Shown piece by piece: positions 1-8,194 of a DNA stretch of 55,875 nucleotides (position 1 is the first letter of the stretch; each line of letters opens with the position of its first letter). This DNA is from Flavobacterium sp. (GTDB lineage: Bacteria > Bacteroidota > Bacteroidia > Flavobacteriales > Flavobacteriaceae). The stretch covers positions 1 through 55,875 of the forward strand of contig NZ_JAQVCH010000019.1 in NCBI RefSeq assembly GCF_028689845.1, in the 5' to 3' direction. Under the pieces are notes generated by a model, which saw only the letters and a list, made by a program, of their open reading frames with translations, did not search any database and had not been told where the DNA came from. Made by a program: the position numbers and the translations under genes.

Positions 1-957
1 GCCATATAAGCTTTAGTTTTAAAAACTTATATGACTTATATGGTAAAAAAAAGTAATTTAAAAACATAAATGAACAGCGGTCTACACCAGAGCGATTGAT
101 GAAGGATTTTTCGACAGTCGCTCAGCAAAAAGCGGTGAAAAAGTTGCATTAAACTATTTACCATAATAAGCCATTTAAGTTAACTAAGCTTTAGTTTAAA
201 AACTTATATGACTCATATGGTAAAAAAAAGTAATTTAAAAACATAAATGAATAGCGGTCTACACCAGAGCGATTGATGAAGGATTTTGCGACAGTCGCTC
301 TGCAACAAGCAGTAAAAAGTTGCATTAAACTATTTACCATAATAAGCCATATTAGTTAACTAAGCTTTAGTTTTAAAAATTTATATGACTTATATGGTAA
401 AAAAAAAGTAATTTAAAAACATAAATGAACAGCGGTCTACACCAGAGCGAATGATGAAGGATTTTGCGACAGTCGCTCAGCAATAAGCGTTGAAAAAGTT
501 GCATTAAACTATTTACCATAAAAGCCATTTAAGTTAACTAAGCTTTAGTTTTAAAAACTTATATGACTTATATGGTAAAAAAAAGTAATTTAAAAACATA
601 AATGAACAGCGGTCTACACCAGAGCGATTGATGAAGGATTTTGCCACAGTTGCTCAGCAACAAGCAGTGAAAAAGTTGCATTAAACTATTTACCATATAA
701 GCCATATAAGCCATTTAAGTTAACTAAGCTTTAGTTTTAAAAACTTATATGACTTATATGGTAAAAAAAAAGTAATTTAAAAACATAAATGAACAGCGGT
801 CTACACCAGAGCGATTGATGAAGGATTTTTCGACAGTCGCTCAGTAACAAGCGGTGAAAAAGTTGCATTAAACTATTTACCATATAAGCCATATAAGTTA
901 ACTAAGCTTTAGTTTTAAAAATTTATATGACTTATATGGTAAAAATAAAAAGATAAT
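1..957. repeat. Tandem array of ~178-bp units with hairpin ends
   Basis: Six copies of a 21-base arm reading AACTTATATGACTTATATGGT or a near variant end at 44, 221, 398, 576, 762 and 940, so the unit length is 177-186 bp and five full units are present. The array is cut by the window start. Each unit carries a run of A, a conserved core around AGCGATTG...CAGTCGCT (an 8-bp stem with one wobble, for example 91-98 with 115-122), then the sequence TTGCATTAAACTATTTACCAT leading into the next hairpin. Copies differ by point changes and single-base indels in the A-run and core. No unit holds a stable reading frame. Units are too long and too uniform for CRISPR. Confidence 0.93.
879..940. repeat. Long inverted repeat closing the array
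   Basis: The left arm ACCATATAAG...ATAAGTT at 879-899 pairs with the right arm at 920-940, 21 bp with two mismatches. The loop contains a second small palindrome, AACTAA-GCT-TTAGTT. The same arrangement recurs at every unit junction, usually with a more degenerate left arm (ACCATAATAAGCCATTTAAGTT). It could form a cruciform in DNA or a hairpin in RNA. The last copy lies 17 bp before the start of the downstream gene. Confidence 0.8.
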
Positions 958-1497
958 TTGAAAATCTACCATTCCAAAAACTTCCATAAACACACTTTTT
1001 GCCTTTGGACAGAGGTTTCACAAACTGATTTTGATTTGCAAAAACCACAGTTTAAAAGTAAATCAGGAAGTGAATATTATTTCACTGAAAAAGGTGTTTA
1101 CCGAATTTCCAATCATTGGGGACGAGCCGCCAATTGCCGTTGGCGATTAATTTCATTGTCTGATTATAAAAACCAACACACCAAAATAGGTTTTGCCCGT
1201 TGGACCGATTTTTATCCGAACGACGAAACCGCTAAATTATTCTTTATTCAAGTTAATTTTGACCAAAAAACAGTTGATTTTTTTCATAAAGACATGCCAT
1301 TTTATGATGGAAAAGCCGTTTTGTTAAATGCTGTTGAAACCGCCAAAACGATCAAGATTATTAAACAAATTTTGAATGAAGAAGCCTGGGCAAAGTATTT
1401 GAAATATGAAAATTTGGAGTTTTTACGAAGAGAATTCGTGGAGAAAATTATAAATTCAGATTTAAGTTTAAATGAAATTAAAAGAAATTATTTTTAG
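958..1497 (+). CDS. Hypothetical protein, 179 aa, TTG start
   Basis: The protein is basic and rich in aromatic residues (opening KIYHSKNFHKHTF), has no signal peptide or membrane segment, and shows no motif I can name. It resembles short conserved flavobacterial proteins of unknown function. TTG at 958 is the first possible start after an in-frame TAA at 946; the next Met is far inside the protein, at DMPFYDG. The start lies 18 bp after the last hairpin of the tandem array, so its leader and ribosome-binding region are array-derived. It converges on the ATP-grasp gene that ends at 1564. It could be an intact gene with a rare start, or a gene that lost its own 5' end to the array. Confidence 0.65.
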   Translation: MKIYHSKNFHKHTFCLWTEVSQTDFDLQKPQFKSKSGSEYYFTEKGVYRISNHWGRAANCRWRLISLSDYKNQHTKIGFARWTDFYPNDETAKLFFIQVNFDQKTVDFFHKDMPFYDGKAVLLNAVETAKTIKIIKQILNEEAWAKYLKYENLEFLRREFVEKIINSDLSLNEIKRNYF

Positions 1498-1563
1498 CTT
1501 TTAAACCTTTATACGTTAACTTCGATTAAGCTTAATTTCTTTATGTTATAAAAAGTCTTCGTG

Positions 1564-2754
1564 CTATTTCTCAAACATTCCAACCGTTCCGCCGACCCAA
1601 TCTTTGTCTTTGTTGAATTTTACACCAATCATTTCGCCACGACTAAGTCGCACCAAGTTCGTAACGATAGTAGGCGAGGGGGCATCTTTTTTCCAAACAG
1701 CTAAAAGTCGAACTTCTGCTTTTACTTTACCATCCGGCGATTGAATGATAGGCAAATAATTCACTTTTTTCTGAAGAATGTACAAGTCTTTTTCTTTCAC
1801 CGCTTCGATATCTCCTTTTTTAATATGAAAGATTACGCCGCTTCCAGAAAAAGAAAACAAAGGTTTGAGCACATAGTTTTCTAAATCGGGTGGAATTTCT
1901 TTTAAATCGCTTAATAAAGTGGTTTCAATGAAATATTTTCCTTTTAAGTAGGGCAAAATAAATTTACTGATACGGAAAAACCAATTCGGATGGCCCGCCC
2001 ATTCAACCTCTAAATCAGCTGAAAAATCAAAGTTTAATTTTAAATCGGCACGCAAATCTAATTCATCAAAAATTACGCGGTTATAGATTCGTTTAACTTG
2101 AATTTCATTTCCCTTTTCATTCGTATAAAACAATAGTTTTCCTTTTTGGACTAATTGGGTGACACAAATTACTGGAATTCCTATGTCGCGATGACAGTAG
2201 TCAAAATCAATTTTGGTATTTTGTTTTTCGGGCTCAATTTCTAAAAGGATGACATTTTCTTTTGGGAAATGATTGCAAATTACTTCTTCTATCAATGCCA
2301 AATATGAATCCGGATTTAATCCATTTAAATACGGAGTTAAATCAGAAAGAAATGGATATTCTGCTTTAAATTTTTGAGCTAAATTACTTTGAAAATTAAA
2401 CAAAGAAGGAAAACCTTGTACTTCAATCAATTTAGGAATCACGTTTCCGTCTTCTTCGCAAATGCCAAAATCAATTGCTAAAAAAGTGGTGTGTTCATCT
2501 TCGTTAGGAACTTTTCGATTGAGTTCTAATGCTTTATTTGTCAATTCTTTAAAGTCTTCCTTTTGAATGAATGCTATCACTTCTTCACAACCTTCCATCA
2601 ATTGCTTTTTTAATTCATTTGAAATAAAAAAAGGGGTTTCACCAATTCTAAAAGTAGGTTTGTAATCAAAATCAGCCGTAATACTTTCTACTAAATGATT
2701 GTATTTTTCAATTGAAAATTCTTCGTTGAATTGCGTTCTATAGTTGGGATTCAT
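1564..2754 (-). CDS. ATP-grasp-like ligase, 396 aa
   Basis: Soluble protein with the layout of an ATP-grasp fold. The N-terminal half includes IDFGICEEDGNVIPKLIEVQ near residues 95-115. A central part has LKPLFSFSGSGV, likely the nucleotide-binding loop. The C-terminal part reads KAEVRLLAVW and TNLVRLSRGEMIG, which resembles metal- and ATP-binding strands. The likely reaction is ATP-dependent ligation of a carboxylate to an amine; the substrate is unknown. It is the last gene of a run that also holds a hydrolase, a RimK-like ATP-grasp, a GCS2 ligase and a glutamine amidotransferase, which supports a role in making or capping a small peptide-like compound. A hairpin terminator precedes it, so it may be less expressed or separately started. 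The family is seen only by overall pattern, so the exact type is uncertain. Confidence 0.6.
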   Translation of the reverse strand: MNPNYRTQFNEEFSIEKYNHLVESITADFDYKPTFRIGETPFFISNELKKQLMEGCEEVIAFIQKEDFKELTNKALELNRKVPNEDEHTTFLAIDFGICEEDGNVIPKLIEVQGFPSLFNFQSNLAQKFKAEYPFLSDLTPYLNGLNPDSYLALIEEVICNHFPKENVILLEIEPEKQNTKIDFDYCHRDIGIPVICVTQLVQKGKLLFYTNEKGNEIQVKRIYNRVIFDELDLRADLKLNFDFSADLEVEWAGHPNWFFRISKFILPYLKGKYFIETTLLSDLKEIPPDLENYVLKPLFSFSGSGVIFHIKKGDIEAVKEKDLYILQKKVNYLPIIQSPDGKVKAEVRLLAVWKKDAPSPTIVTNLVRLSRGEMIGVKFNKDKDWVGGTVGMFEK

Positions 2755-2772
2755 AATTCAAATTTTAAACAA

Positions 2773-2807
2773 AAAAGGCACAAAAATAAATTTCAATTGT
2801 GCCTTTT
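2773..2807 (-). terminator. Hairpin terminator after the amidotransferase gene
   Basis: AAAAGGCACAA at 2773-2783 pairs with TTGTGCCTTTT at 2797-2807. Read on the minus strand the stem is followed by TTTTTTG. It lies between the amidotransferase stop (2827) and the next start (2754), so it splits or attenuates the run. Confidence 0.75.
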
Positions 2808-2826
2808 AATTGTTAGATTTATTCGA

Positions 2827-3654
2827 TTAATTCGATAATATTTTTTTGTGTTTCAATAAATCATTAATGGCAATGCGAAGAAAATTAGGAATTATAGTTT
2901 CATTGGTTTTATAGATTTTATCTTCTTCGACCAGATTTTCGAGCATTTTCATGTATTTTGCTTTTCCTTTCATTTGAATGATTTTCTCTCTAAAATCTTT
3001 ATTTTTTAAATGAGCCAAAAAACTCAACGGATCTGCTTCTGGATGAAATTGCAATCCAACGATTTCATTAGAAAAACGAATGCCCATGATGGCTCGTTCG
3101 TACTGTACATGGTCTCTAATTTTTTCTAAGGCAATGATTTCTGCTCCTAGTTTTTTTAAGTTTTTCAAAAGTGGTTGTACTACTTGATAATCGCGGCTAT
3201 CGATGGCATAAAATGGATTTTCAAGTCCTTCAAAAATAGGATCTTTTAAACCTGCATTCACTTTATGTGTGGTCATGATGCCAAAAGAAGTATCTTTTCG
3301 TTTATTAATTTCGGCTAAACCAAAGTGTTTACAAGCCATTTGAAAAGAATGACAGATTAATAACAAATGCTTTTTCATTTCATTTTCCTGATTCCATTTC
3401 CAAATAGAATCGAGGAGTTCGTAATATTTCGCATCCCATTTTCCGTTTCCTTCTAACGGATTTCCGGGACCACCAGTTGAAATATAAATATCAAATTTTT
3501 TAATATCTGGAATTTCTTCTTTTCCACGAATATCAAAAACCTGGAAGGAAATCATTTGATTAAACCGATTGATGATATCAAAAATACAACGCATTCCCTG
3601 ATTGGGTTCGCCATTATACATATCTAATACAGCTACTTTTATTTGTCTATTCAT
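2827..3654 (-). CDS. Class I glutamine amidotransferase, 275 aa
   Basis: GATase1 fold with a complete hydrolytic triad visible: nucleophile Cys101 in LLICHSF, and His204 and Glu206 in LQFHPEAD. The oxyanion segment STGGPGNP lies near residues 59-66. The family releases ammonia from glutamine, or acts as a gamma-glutamyl hydrolase. The domain fills about residues 1-215; a helical tail of about 60 residues (KGKAKYMKMLENLVEED) follows. No synthetase domain is attached, so the partner must be a separate protein, most simply one of the neighbouring ATP-grasp or GCS2 ligases. A 147-bp gap with a possible promoter separates it from the GCS2 gene upstream. In this setting it may trim or amidate a glutamyl product; this is inference. 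Confidence 0.82.
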   Translation of the reverse strand: MNRQIKVAVLDMYNGEPNQGMRCIFDIINRFNQMISFQVFDIRGKEEIPDIKKFDIYISTGGPGNPLEGNGKWDAKYYELLDSIWKWNQENEMKKHLLLICHSFQMACKHFGLAEINKRKDTSFGIMTTHKVNAGLKDPIFEGLENPFYAIDSRDYQVVQPLLKNLKKLGAEIIALEKIRDHVQYERAIMGIRFSNEIVGLQFHPEADPLSFLAHLKNKDFREKIIQMKGKAKYMKMLENLVEEDKIYKTNETIIPNFLRIAINDLLKHKKILSN

Positions 3655-3674
3655 TTGAAAGCAATTAATTTAAA

Positions 3675-3682
3675 CAAAGATA
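3675..3682 (-). promoter_or_regulatory. Possible -7 box TATCTTTG
   Basis: TATCTTTG on the minus strand matches the Bacteroidetes -7 consensus TAnnTTTG and lies 20 bp before the amidotransferase start. I see no TTG at the proper spacing, so this is only half a promoter. Confidence 0.35.
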
Positions 3683-3801
3683 ACTTTTTTGTTTAATTAG
3701 CGGTTATTCTCTAATTTTCAATTTATAAAAATAAAAATTTACATTTTTTCTTTACAAGATGTTTGAAATCTTTATTACTATTCTAAAATAATATAATCAA
3801 C

Positions 3802-4917
3802 CTAAATTCCTTTCGTAAATTGACTTGTTATAAAATCTACTACTTTGGTTAAATCTTGTGTTTCTTCAAAAATGGCTAATTGTTTAGCGGCACCCGTTCC
3901 TTCTCGTAGAATGGTGTGGACATAGTTGATTTCATCACGACTGCCTAATTCGTCGACGACATCTTCAATAAATTCAAGTAATTCTAGGATTAACTCCTTG
4001 GTAGGAACTTCTTTTTGCAATCCAAAATCAATCATATTTCCTTGAACACCATAACGAGCAGCCCGAAATTTATTTTCTTTTATTAAGGCTAAGCGATAGA
4101 CATTAAAACTAGTATTGCCCATATTTAATCGATAAAGTTTTGCTACAATTGCTTGAATAATCGCCACGATACAAATGGTTTCATCAACGGTCAAACTCAC
4201 ATCACAAATTCTAAATTCGATGGTATTATAAAATGGATGTAAACGTAAATCCCACCAGATTTTTTTTGGATTATCAATACAATTGGTTTTGACTAAGGTT
4301 TCCAAAAAATTATCATAAGATTGTACCGAATCAAAGTATTCTGGCAAACCTGTTCTCGGAAATTTGTCAAATACTTTGGTGCGAAATGATTTGTAGCCGG
4401 TATTTCTACCTTCCCAAAAAGGCGAATTGGTAGATAACGCAAAAATATGAGGTAAGAAATAACAAGCTTGATTGATCAATTGGAGCCCGATTTCACGACT
4501 TTCAATTCCGACATGGCAATGCATCCCAAAAATAAGATTCGAACGGGCAGCATCTTGCAATTCGTTGACGATGGTATGGTATCTTGGATCATCTGTAATG
4601 GGTTGGTCTTGCCATTTTGAAAACGGATGCGTTCCAGCAGCACCAACTACTAAACCTTGATTGGCCGCTAATTCTACGATTTTTTTACGTAAAAAAGTGA
4701 TTTCTTCTCTCGCTTCTTTTACGTTTTTGCAAATGTTGGTTCCAACTTCCACCACAGATTGGTGCATTTCGGATTTTACTTGTTCTTGGAGAATAATTTT
4801 TGCTCCATCAACAATTTTAGACATGTGCGAACGTAAATCTCTTGTTACTGGATCTATAATTAAATATTCTTCTTCTACACCTAAGGTAAAAACAGGTAAC
4901 TCTTTCTTCATATTCAT
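3802..4917 (-). CDS. GCS2 family carboxylate-amine ligase (YbdK-like), 371 aa
   Basis: The N terminus FTLGVEEEYLIIDP is the signature of glutamate-cysteine ligase family 2 (YbdK); acidic residues in GVEEEY bind metal and ATP. Further family segments are GMHCHVGIE (near 130), LRLHPFYNTIEFRICD (near 235) and the C-terminal REGTGAAKQL. The length is normal. Known relatives join glutamate to cysteine or another amine, weakly in E. coli YbdK. The gene lies 24 bp after the ATP-grasp gene, in an apparent operon with it and the hydrolase, so its substrate is probably the cluster's product rather than glutathione. Two start codons are possible, ATG 4917 and ATG 4911 (MNMKK); the first is used here without strong evidence. 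Confidence 0.88.
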   Translation of the reverse strand: MNMKKELPVFTLGVEEEYLIIDPVTRDLRSHMSKIVDGAKIILQEQVKSEMHQSVVEVGTNICKNVKEAREEITFLRKKIVELAANQGLVVGAAGTHPFSKWQDQPITDDPRYHTIVNELQDAARSNLIFGMHCHVGIESREIGLQLINQACYFLPHIFALSTNSPFWEGRNTGYKSFRTKVFDKFPRTGLPEYFDSVQSYDNFLETLVKTNCIDNPKKIWWDLRLHPFYNTIEFRICDVSLTVDETICIVAIIQAIVAKLYRLNMGNTSFNVYRLALIKENKFRAARYGVQGNMIDFGLQKEVPTKELILELLEFIEDVVDELGSRDEINYVHTILREGTGAAKQLAIFEETQDLTKVVDFITSQFTKGI

Positions 4918-4941
4918 TCAGTTATTAAAAGTTTTTTTAGC

Positions 4942-5898
4942 TTAAAATCGTTTGGCATCCATAACAGAATCTTTCATAAACGTTCCCCACGTAAGATTCA
5001 TTTGACCCTCTTTTTGTTTTTTAGCATATTCAATGGCCATTTTTGCTGCTTCTTCCACAACCCAATCAAAATTTTCTTGACCTACAGAAGTTAACTCGGC
5101 ATCAGGAGCTGGATTTCCGAAATCAATTGCATAGGGAATTCCATCGCGGACAGCAAATTCAACGGTATTAAAATCATAACCTAAACCTTTGCAAAGGCGT
5201 AGCGTATAATCTTTCACCGTTGCTAATAACTTTTTATCGGCTGGAGGTCCATCTACTACATAGCGTAAATGATGTGGGTTCCGCGGTTCATAAGGCATGA
5301 TTCGAACTGCTTTTCCGCCAAGGCAATATACCCGAAAATACTGGTCAAAAACAATTTCTTCTTGTAAAAGCATGACTAATTGGCCTGTTTCTCGGTGAAT
5401 TTCCCAAAACATATCACGATTTTCTAAACGGTAAACATTTTTCCATCCGCCACCAGCATACGGTTTCATATAAGCTGGAAATTTGATGTAGTCAAAAATA
5501 GCTTCCCAATCCATTGGATATTTTAAGTTTCGAAATGATTTACTAGTGGTATCTGTTGGATGCTCTGCAGAAGGAAGAATAACGGTGTTAGGAAGCGGAA
5601 CGCCTAATACATCTGCCAAACAGTTATTAAAAAATTTATCATCGGCACTCCACCAAAAAGGGTTGTTTATCACCGCGGTGCCTGTTAAGGCTGCGTTTTT
5701 AAGATAGGCTCTATAAAAGGGCACATCTTGTGAAATTCGGTCAATAATAACCGCATATTCGGTCGCTTTATTTTGTACTACTTTGTCAATTGATACGGCT
5801 TCTGCGATAATTCCTTTTTCATTTTTTGAATTGACCCTTTCAATAAAAGCTTGTGGGAAAGTATCCTCCATTCCAAATAAAATTCCAATTTTTTTCAT
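4942..5898 (-). CDS. ATP-grasp (RimK-like) ligase, 318 aa
   Basis: Layout of a RimK-like ATP-grasp enzyme. A pre-grasp domain with ILFGMEDTFP at the start is followed by lysine-bearing strand YMKPYAGGGWKNV near 145-157, a QEEIVFDQYFRVYCL strand near 190, and FAVRDGIPYAIDFGNPAPD near 250-270, where the acidic and Asn residues would bind magnesium. The C-terminal tail (WGTFMKDSVMDAKRF) is unusual and has no clear role. It should form an acyl phosphate on a carboxylate and pass it to an amine. The gene follows the hydrolase by 33 bp and precedes the GCS2 ligase by 24 bp, consistent with one transcript. Confidence 0.78.
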   Translation of the reverse strand: MKKIGILFGMEDTFPQAFIERVNSKNEKGIIAEAVSIDKVVQNKATEYAVIIDRISQDVPFYRAYLKNAALTGTAVINNPFWWSADDKFFNNCLADVLGVPLPNTVILPSAEHPTDTTSKSFRNLKYPMDWEAIFDYIKFPAYMKPYAGGGWKNVYRLENRDMFWEIHRETGQLVMLLQEEIVFDQYFRVYCLGGKAVRIMPYEPRNPHHLRYVVDGPPADKKLLATVKDYTLRLCKGLGYDFNTVEFAVRDGIPYAIDFGNPAPDAELTSVGQENFDWVVEEAAKMAIEYAKKQKEGQMNLTWGTFMKDSVMDAKRF

Positions 5899-5931
5899 GT
5901 TCTAAATTTTTATGATTAGTTTCAAATTCAA

Positions 5932-6645
5932 TTAAAAATATTTAATTCTTGATAAATAATGCGGAAACATTTCTCGCCAAACTGGCCAATCATGTTCTTT
6001 ATCTTGGCGAATATCAAGCCAATGCGGAATATCACGATGAGCTAAAATGCGACTCAATTTTAGGTTTGCATCTAAGCAAATATCCCAGTTAGAAGTCCCC
6101 AAAACGATATCCATGTTCCACACTTCACGGTCATTTAAACCTGGTAAATAATCTTCTGGACTATTAAAGTACACATTTTCATCATGATAACCATCCATAA
6201 AGCTTTTAATATTGAAAGCTCCGCCCATAGTAAACACATGACTGACGTAACCGGGATGTCTAAACGCAAAATTAATAGCATGATATCCGCCAAAACTACA
6301 GCCTGCAACTGCGACTTTCCCTGAATAAGTGTTATTTTTTACTTTTTCTACAATTTCATGACAAATCATTTTATCATACCAAACATGGTTTTGAATGCGA
6401 TGCGTAGGATGAATTTTTTTATTATAAAAACTATCTTTATCGATACTTTCTGGACAAAAAATTTGTATTAAGCCTTGTTCTAAATACCATTTAGCGGAAT
6501 TAATCAATCCTTGGTCTTTATTTTCATGATAACTACCCATGGAAGTTGGAAATAAAACGAGTGGATAACCGGAATGGCCAAAAACTAACATTTGAATCTC
6601 ACGACCCAAGTTAGGGGAGTGCCATTTAAAATATTCTTCTTTCAT
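5932..6645 (-). CDS. Alpha/beta hydrolase (esterase-like), 237 aa
   Basis: Cytoplasmic alpha/beta hydrolase of the esterase type. The nucleophile elbow is AGCSFGG with Ser117; the oxyanion region is LFPTSMGSYHEN near residues 31-42; the C-terminal HDWPVWREMFPHYL supplies the likely catalytic His. No signal peptide. It is the first gene of the ligase run, with a 33-bp gap to the ATP-grasp gene. Hydrolases of this type recur with GCS2 and ATP-grasp genes in proposed peptide-ligase operons, where they might remove a protecting or misincorporated group. That role is inference; the sequence itself shows only a serine hydrolase. Confidence 0.8.
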   Translation of the reverse strand: MKEEYFKWHSPNLGREIQMLVFGHSGYPLVLFPTSMGSYHENKDQGLINSAKWYLEQGLIQIFCPESIDKDSFYNKKIHPTHRIQNHVWYDKMICHEIVEKVKNNTYSGKVAVAGCSFGGYHAINFAFRHPGYVSHVFTMGGAFNIKSFMDGYHDENVYFNSPEDYLPGLNDREVWNMDIVLGTSNWDICLDANLKLSRILAHRDIPHWLDIRQDKEHDWPVWREMFPHYLSRIKYF

Positions 6646-6958
6646 CGTGTTGATTTTAACAATAATACTTAAAAATAGTTAAAAATCTTTAGCTTTAACG
6701 GTCTTTGTATGATTTTTACGATAATTTGTTTGTCAATTTAAAATGAATACATAAAATTCAAAAAAGAGAGGAAAATAGAGTCGCTGTTTCCATAATTAAC
6801 AATAATTAAAGGAAATTAGAAACATTCAGATTTTTAATTATTTACAATTAGGCTTGTCTTAGACTACATAAAGCAACAAAATCTGGTTATTTTACTAAAT
6901 AGGAGTATAAAATTGTGTAAATTTATAATAGTTTATTTCAACCTCATAATTTAATAGT
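6646..6958. other. Divergent spacer, 313 bp
   Basis: Very AT-rich spacer between the divergent hydrolase gene and the META lipoprotein gene. It must contain the two promoters. I found no pair of TTG and TAnnTTTG elements at proper spacing on either strand, no strong hairpin and no open frame worth calling. Confidence 0.6.
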
Positions 6959-7720
6959 ATGAAAAATATACTTTATTTATTTGTTAGTAGCTTTTTGGTA
7001 TTAGCATGTAAAACAAGCAATCAAACCAGCACTCCTATGCCAATTGAAACACCAATTTTGAAATCAAAAACCATTGGAGGATATTTTCAAGCAGCTGGTG
7101 TAAATCCGGTTTGGAGTTTAGAAATTTCTGAAAAGGAAATACAGTTTCAATCGGGTGAATTAGAAATGAATATGCCGCATGTGGAACCTGTTCGGGCGAT
7201 GGATGCCAATGTGAAAATGTATTCTGTTTTTGTAGAAAAAGGAGAGATTAAGATTTCTATTTATCAAAAAAGTTGTTCGTTAGCGAATTCTTCTGACGAT
7301 TTTTCTTATGAAGTTAAGATCGTGTTGAAAACCAATGGAGATTCTAAAGAATACATTGGATGCGGGAATTATATTGCTGATTATCGATTATATGATATTT
7401 GGGCTTTGGAAGAAATAGCAGGTAAAAAAGTAACTGTTTCTGACTTTACTAAGGAGATTCCAGCAGTAGAAATCAATGCTTCAACCAAAACCTTTTCTGG
7501 TTATGCAGGTTGCAATCAAATTAACGGAAAGTTGTTTCAAGAACGCGAGTTATTGCGATTTACTTCAATTGCGAGTACAAGAATGGCTTGTCCTGCGGGG
7601 AATTTAGAACAGGCATTCTTGAAGGCTTTACAAAGTTCAACCCGTTATGAAATTAGAGACAATCGTTTATTCCTTTCAAACCCTTCCGGATTGAAAATTG
7701 TATTTAGAAAGGTAGATTAA
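6959..7720 (+). CDS. META-domain lipoprotein, 253 aa
   Basis: The N terminus has a lipoprotein signal with lipobox VLAC and Cys17 as the lipidated residue, then a Thr/Ser/Pro linker. Residues about 35-140 form a beta-rich domain similar to those seen in COG3187-type envelope proteins. Residues about 145-250 form a META (HslJ-like) domain, with the family's GYAGCNQINGK and ASTRMACP segments. HslJ in E. coli is linked to novobiocin resistance and heat shock. The likely location is the periplasmic face of a membrane. The gene ends exactly where the convergent gene begins (7720/7721), leaving no room for a terminator between them. Confidence 0.85.
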   Translation: MKNILYLFVSSFLVLACKTSNQTSTPMPIETPILKSKTIGGYFQAAGVNPVWSLEISEKEIQFQSGELEMNMPHVEPVRAMDANVKMYSVFVEKGEIKISIYQKSCSLANSSDDFSYEVKIVLKTNGDSKEYIGCGNYIADYRLYDIWALEEIAGKKVTVSDFTKEIPAVEINASTKTFSGYAGCNQINGKLFQERELLRFTSIASTRMACPAGNLEQAFLKALQSSTRYEIRDNRLFLSNPSGLKIVFRKVD

Positions 7721-8119
7721 TTAGTTTGAATATTCAAAAAGGAGCACATTACTTTTTAATCGTTCAATAAGCATATTCATCATTCGTTTATTCAAATTAG
7801 ATGAGTTTAGCATGTATTGTGCATATTCATCTATTGTAAACAAGCCAATTACCATCCCTTTTAAAGCGTTTCTGAATTTAATATCTTTTTGGATAGTGTT
7901 TTCTATAAATAGCAGTTTCTTTTCGACAGAAAAGGAATAGAAGTCATTTTTATGTTTTGATATATAATTTTTAAAGACTTCAAGAAACAAATCATTTTGT
8001 AATTTGAGAATAGGGCGTAGGGTTGCATTTTGAAAGCTTTCTTCTGCAGAAGATTGTTCTGTTATGCTTCCAATCGCTTCTCCTCTGTTTTCGATTAGGA
8101 AAGAGTCTCGTGTTTTCAT
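7721..8119 (-). CDS. Conserved hypothetical protein, 132 aa
   Basis: Small, soluble, helix-rich protein with no signal peptide and no catalytic motif that I recognise. The recognisable part begins at TLRPILKLQNDLFLEVFKNYI (near residue 33) and runs to the C terminus, with IENTIQKDIKFRNALKGMVIG in the middle. I recall similar proteins in many Flavobacteriaceae, sometimes mislabelled glyoxalase, but nothing in this sequence supports that activity. It lies downstream of the ompA-like gene, separated by a good terminator, so it probably has its own weak promoter in the 75-bp gap or depends on readthrough. Confidence 0.65.
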   Translation of the reverse strand: MKTRDSFLIENRGEAIGSITEQSSAEESFQNATLRPILKLQNDLFLEVFKNYISKHKNDFYSFSVEKKLLFIENTIQKDIKFRNALKGMVIGLFTIDEYAQYMLNSSNLNKRMMNMLIERLKSNVLLFEYSN

Positions 8120-8141
8120 TTTTAATTTAAAAGTATAAAAA

Positions 8142-8167
8142 AACCTCTGTTGAAAAACAGAGGTTTA
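8142..8167 (-). terminator. Terminator after the ompA-like gene
   Basis: AAACCTCTGTT at 8142-8152 and AACAGAGGTTT at 8157-8167 form an 11-bp perfect stem with a GAAA loop. On the minus strand it is followed by a run of T, as expected for a Rho-independent terminator. Confidence 0.88.
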
Positions 8168-8194
8168 ATATAGTTATTAAGAATGAGTTGTTAA

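Noticed and set aside
101..710. Small peptide gene in each repeat (MKDFSTVAQQKAVKKLH type)
   Set aside because: The frame is broken in three of five units by a premature stop or a one-base deletion, so selection for the peptide is not evident.
1..957. CRISPR array
   Set aside because: Units are about 178 bp and alike over their whole length; there are no short identical repeats with variable spacers and no cas genes.
4472..4945. Two plus-strand reading frames opposite the GCS2 gene
   Set aside because: They lie wholly antisense to a well-conserved gene and show no recognisable domain.
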